Shown here one piece after another: positions 5,210 through 7,178 of a stretch of 7,178 bases of DNA. The position numbers and the translations under genes are program-made. The DNA is from CALNYS01 sp964639935 (GTDB lineage Bacteria > Planctomycetota > Phycisphaerae > Phycisphaerales > UBA1924): contig CAZXGT010000111.1 in the NCBI GenBank assembly GCA_964639935.1, positions 1 to 7,178 of the forward strand, given 5' to 3'. The notes beneath the pieces are model-generated. The model was not told the DNA's origin. It was given only the letters and a program-made list of their open reading frames with translations, and made no database searches. Position 1 is the stretch's first letter, and each line of letters starts with the position of its first letter.

Positions 5210-6210
5210 CTGGGCCTCGGGACGGCGGCGCGTTTGGGGTCGAAGCGTTCGCGGAGGCCTTCGCCGAGGAAGTTGAGGGAGAGGAGCGTCACGGCGAGGA
5301 GCACGCAGGGGAAGGCGAGGAGCCACCACCGGGGGCGGACGGTGTTGAGCTCGGAGAGGCCCTGAGCGGCGAGGTTGCCCCAGCTGGGGAGGGGGGGCTG
5401 GACGCCGATCCCGAGGAAGGAGAGGAAGGACTCCTGGAGGATCGCCTGGGGCGCGGTGAGGGCGCCGTAGACGATGATGGGCCCGAGGAGGTTGGGGAGG
5501 AGGTGAACGAGGAAGAGGCGGCGGGGCGGGGCGCCGATGGCGCGGGCGGCCTCGATGAAGGGCTGTTCCTTGAGTGAGAGAACCTGACCTCGGACGACGC
5601 GGGCCATGGTGAGCCAGGAAACGGCGCCGATGGCGATCAGGAGGGTGAGGACGTTGACGGCGGTGCGTTTTTCCTCGGTGAGGGCGGTTCCCTGGATGAG
5701 GGCGTCGACGGCGACGGCGAGGAGAACGATGAGGAGGATGTAGGGGAGGCCGTAGAGGATGTCGACGATGCGCATCATGACGGCGTCGGTTCGTCCGCCG
5801 GTGTATCCGGCGATGGCGCCGTAGAGGGTTCCGATGACGACGGCGATGGCGGCGGCGGCGAGGCCGATGCCGAGGGAGACGGCGCCGCCTGTGAGGAGCC
5901 GTGCGAGCATGGATCGTCCGAGCTGGTCGGTGCCGAGCGCGTCGTGGAGGGGGAGGGCGGCGTCGGCGTCGCGGAGGGCGTCGCGTCGGGCGAGCTCGTC
6001 CTCGGCGGCGGGCTGGAGCGCGGGCGGGAGAAGGTTGGCGTCGAGCAGGGCGCGTTTGTAGGGGGCGGGGGCGGCGTCGGGCCCGGTCAGGCCGAGGGTC
6101 CAGGGGAGGGTGAGGAAGCAGGGTACGGCGATGAGCGCGAGGAGGATGGCGCCGAGCGCGCCGGCGCCGGGGAGTCGGATCAGCGGCGTGTTGAAGCGAG
6201 CGCGCGTCAC
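5206..6210 (-). CDS. ABC transporter permease (DppC/OppC family)
   Basis: A 334-residue inner-membrane permease, one half of a heterodimeric importer channel. An N-terminal membrane helix (about 18-40) is followed by an extracytoplasmic stretch with the DppC landmark LGTDQLGRS (92-100). A five-helix BPD transporter core follows, with segments near 110-132, 150-170, 187-205, 240-262 and 296-318. The EAA loop that docks the ATPase is clear at 220-239: EAA, three residues, G, then nine residues before HLLP. Family signatures SFLSFLGIGVQPP (261-273) and SWGNL (276-280) follow. The start is GTG 6210; no ATG is available upstream before the in-frame stop of the preceding gene, and later Mets would remove the first helix. 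It has no Shine-Dalgarno sequence but a -10-like TACTCT six bases before GTG. It overlaps the ATPase gene by ATGA. The partner permease (DppB type) and a binding protein are not adjacent. Confidence 0.93.
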   Translation of the reverse strand: MTRARFNTPLIRLPGAGALGAILLALIAVPCFLTLPWTLGLTGPDAAPAPYKRALLDANLLPPALQPAAEDELARRDALRDADAALPLHDALGTDQLGRSMLARLLTGGAVSLGIGLAAAAIAVVIGTLYGAIAGYTGGRTDAVMMRIVDILYGLPYILLIVLLAVAVDALIQGTALTEEKRTAVNVLTLLIAIGAVSWLTMARVVRGQVLSLKEQPFIEAARAIGAPPRRLFLVHLLPNLLGPIIVYGALTAPQAILQESFLSFLGIGVQPPLPSWGNLAAQGLSELNTVRPRWWLLAFPCVLLAVTLLSLNFLGEGLRERFDPKRAAVPRPR

Positions 6211-6228
6211 GCCGGAAGAGTACCGGCG
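6210..6228 (-). promoter_or_regulatory. Putative -10 within an inverted repeat at the permease start
   Basis: On the minus strand TACTCT (6222-6217) is followed by six bases and the GTG start at 6210, the same spacing as at queE and queD. It sits in the 7-nt loop of a perfect inverted repeat, CGCCGG (6228-6223) and CCGGCG (6215-6210). The repeat could be an operator or, as RNA, a small hairpin ending the upstream coiled-coil gene, although no T-run follows. There is no Shine-Dalgarno sequence and no clear -35. Confidence 0.4.
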
Positions 6229-6237
6229 CGGCCGGGA

Positions 6238-6954
6238 TCAGGGCGCGTCTGGACGGGGATCACGGGCGTTTTCGAGTCGGGTGCGTGCGCGGTCGACGGC
6301 CTCTTCGAGGCGCTGGTCGACGATGTCCTCGCGCGAGGCCTCGAGCTCTGCGATGGTTTCGCGGGCCTCTTCCAGACGTGACTCGATCTCCTGGGCCTTG
6401 CGGCGGTGGAGCTCGAGGCGCATGTCGACGAGCTCCGCGATGAGCGAGCGGAGTTCCTCGCGGCGTTCGCGGGCCTCGGGGATGTTTCCGGCGCGCTCGA
6501 GCACGGCGATCTGTGAGGCGAGGAAGCCGGCTTCGCGCATGGAGCGCATGAAGCGGGCGCGGCGCTCGAAGGCCTGCGGGTCGGTCTCGCGGAGTTCGCG
6601 GAGGTCGCGGAGTCGGTCGCGGTGCTTCTCGAGGAAGCGATTGGCGCGTTCGGGGTTCTCGCGCCGGAAGCGCTCGAAGCGCTCGCGCATCTGAGGATCG
6701 ATCTCGCCGAGGACGTCGCCGGGGCCTGCGGCGCGGCGCTCGCGGAAGCGTTCGAGGCGAGCGGCTTGGGAGGGTCGCTCGGGCGCCGCGGATTCGCGGT
6801 CGATCTCGGCGAGGCGGTCGCGGATCTCGGCCTGCTGGGCTTCGAGGCGTTCGAGCTGTCGCTGGAGGGCGTCGCGCTGGTCGGGCTGCGCGGCGGCGAG
6901 GGCGGTGGGCAGGGTCGCGGCGAGGGCGAGGGCGGCGATCGCGCGGCGGATCAT
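6238..6954 (-). CDS. Exported Arg/Glu-rich coiled-coil protein
   Basis: A 238-residue protein with a Sec signal peptide: MIRR, a hydrophobic core at about 5-18, and cleavage probably after the Ala cluster near 21-22. The mature part is almost entirely predicted helix with heptad-like Leu/Ile spacing, strongest at 25-55 and 160-230, and is packed with Arg and Glu. The middle contains repeated RERFERFRRE-type segments (about 65-135). The overall look recalls periplasmic helical proteins of the Spy/CpxP or heavy-metal-sensor kind, but I see no clear LTxxQ motif, so this is analogy only. ATG 6954 is supported by GGAGA upstream and by the ATGA overlap with the preceding membrane-protein gene, suggesting the two are made together and may interact in the envelope. 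The stop is 27 nt before the permease start, and the two lie in the same frame, separated by that stop. Confidence 0.75.
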   Translation of the reverse strand: MIRRAIAALALAATLPTALAAAQPDQRDALQRQLERLEAQQAEIRDRLAEIDRESAAPERPSQAARLERFRERRAAGPGDVLGEIDPQMRERFERFRRENPERANRFLEKHRDRLRDLRELRETDPQAFERRARFMRSMREAGFLASQIAVLERAGNIPEARERREELRSLIAELVDMRLELHRRKAQEIESRLEEARETIAELEASREDIVDQRLEEAVDRARTRLENARDPRPDAP

Positions 6955-7178
6955 GAGTCGTCTCCGATCAGAAAGAGGTCGTCGTCGGTGAGGGTGAAGG
7001 GCCGATCGAGTTCCGAGGCGAGCAGGCTGAGCTCGGCGTCGATGTCGTTGAGCTCGGCGGAGGGGAGCCAGTCGTCGTCGAGTGCGGTTTCGAACTCGTA
7101 TTCGACGAGCGCCGCTTCGGGCGCGGCGAGTGGCGCGCCCCTCTGCAGGATGAGCGGGATGGCGATGGCGACGGCGGC
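6951..7178 (-). CDS. C-terminal part of a small acidic membrane protein (partial)
   Basis: The minus strand is open from the window edge to a TGA at 6953-6951, giving 75 residues. The fragment begins inside a hydrophobic run (AAVAIAIPLILQ) that looks like a membrane helix, then becomes strongly acidic, with DDDW, TDDDLF and a GDDS ending. Gene, start and family are cut off. A membrane helix followed by a short acidic tail, encoded just before an exported helical protein with an ATGA overlap, is compatible with an anti-sigma-factor-like or other envelope-stress component, but nothing visible proves this. Codon choice, with C-ending codons, resembles the neighbouring minus-strand genes. Confidence 0.6.
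   Translation of the reverse strand, partial: AAVAIAIPLILQRGAPLAAPEAALVEYEFETALDDDWLPSAELNDIDAELSLLASELDRPFTLTDDDLFLIGDDS

Noticed and set aside
5209..5329. Upstream in-frame ATG at 5329 giving the ATPase a 40-residue extension.
   Set aside because: The extension is Arg/Pro-rich, lies entirely within the permease gene's last codons and has no family match; ATG 5209 has a ribosome binding site and an ATGA overlap.
4289..5365. Long plus-strand open frame (358 codons) opposite the ABC genes.
   Set aside because: Its product is a Gly/Asp/Glu-rich antisense shadow of well-supported ABC transporter genes; no motif or plausible start signal.

Overview
The window is GC-rich, densely packed bacterial chromosome with no insertion sequence, phage gene, tRNA, rRNA or CRISPR array that I could find. 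Protein style (Arg/Ala/Glu-rich coiled-coil exported proteins, an ABC permease of the sort seen in Planctomycetota, a TPR membrane protein) suggests a Planctomycetota member, perhaps class Phycisphaerae. This is inference from general resemblance, not from a marker gene.

Layout: bases 1-145 hold no supported gene but contain a strong nested hairpin (18-50). Three plus-strand genes follow: a membrane-anchored TPR protein (146-1237), queE (1288-1971) and queD (1992-2360). QueD and QueE catalyse consecutive steps of 7-deazaguanine (preQ0/queuosine) synthesis. From 2361 to the end every gene is on the minus strand. In transcription order these are the C-terminal end of a small acidic membrane protein (entering at 7178), an exported coiled-coil protein (6954-6238), a DppC/OppC-type permease (6210-5206), a DppD/OppD-type ATPase (5209-4205), a GT-B-fold glycosyltransferase-like protein (4217-3084) and an exported protein of unknown function (2978-2361). 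Convergent queD and the unknown gene abut with no base between their stop codons.

Three minus-strand junctions overlap (ATGA at 6954/6951, ATGA at 5209/5206, and 13 nt at 4217/4205), which points to translationally coupled blocks. The ABC pair has no second permease, binding protein or second ATPase beside it, so it must be completed from elsewhere or work in an unusual way.

The most interesting signal is in the start regions. queE, queD and the permease gene have no Shine-Dalgarno sequence. Each instead has a -10-like hexamer (TAGACT, TAGACT, TACTCT) ending exactly 6 nt before the start codon, the arrangement expected for leaderless mRNAs. The other complete genes have recognisable ribosome binding sites. 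No wholly new multi-gene system is evident; most of the window looks like ordinary housekeeping and cell-envelope genes.
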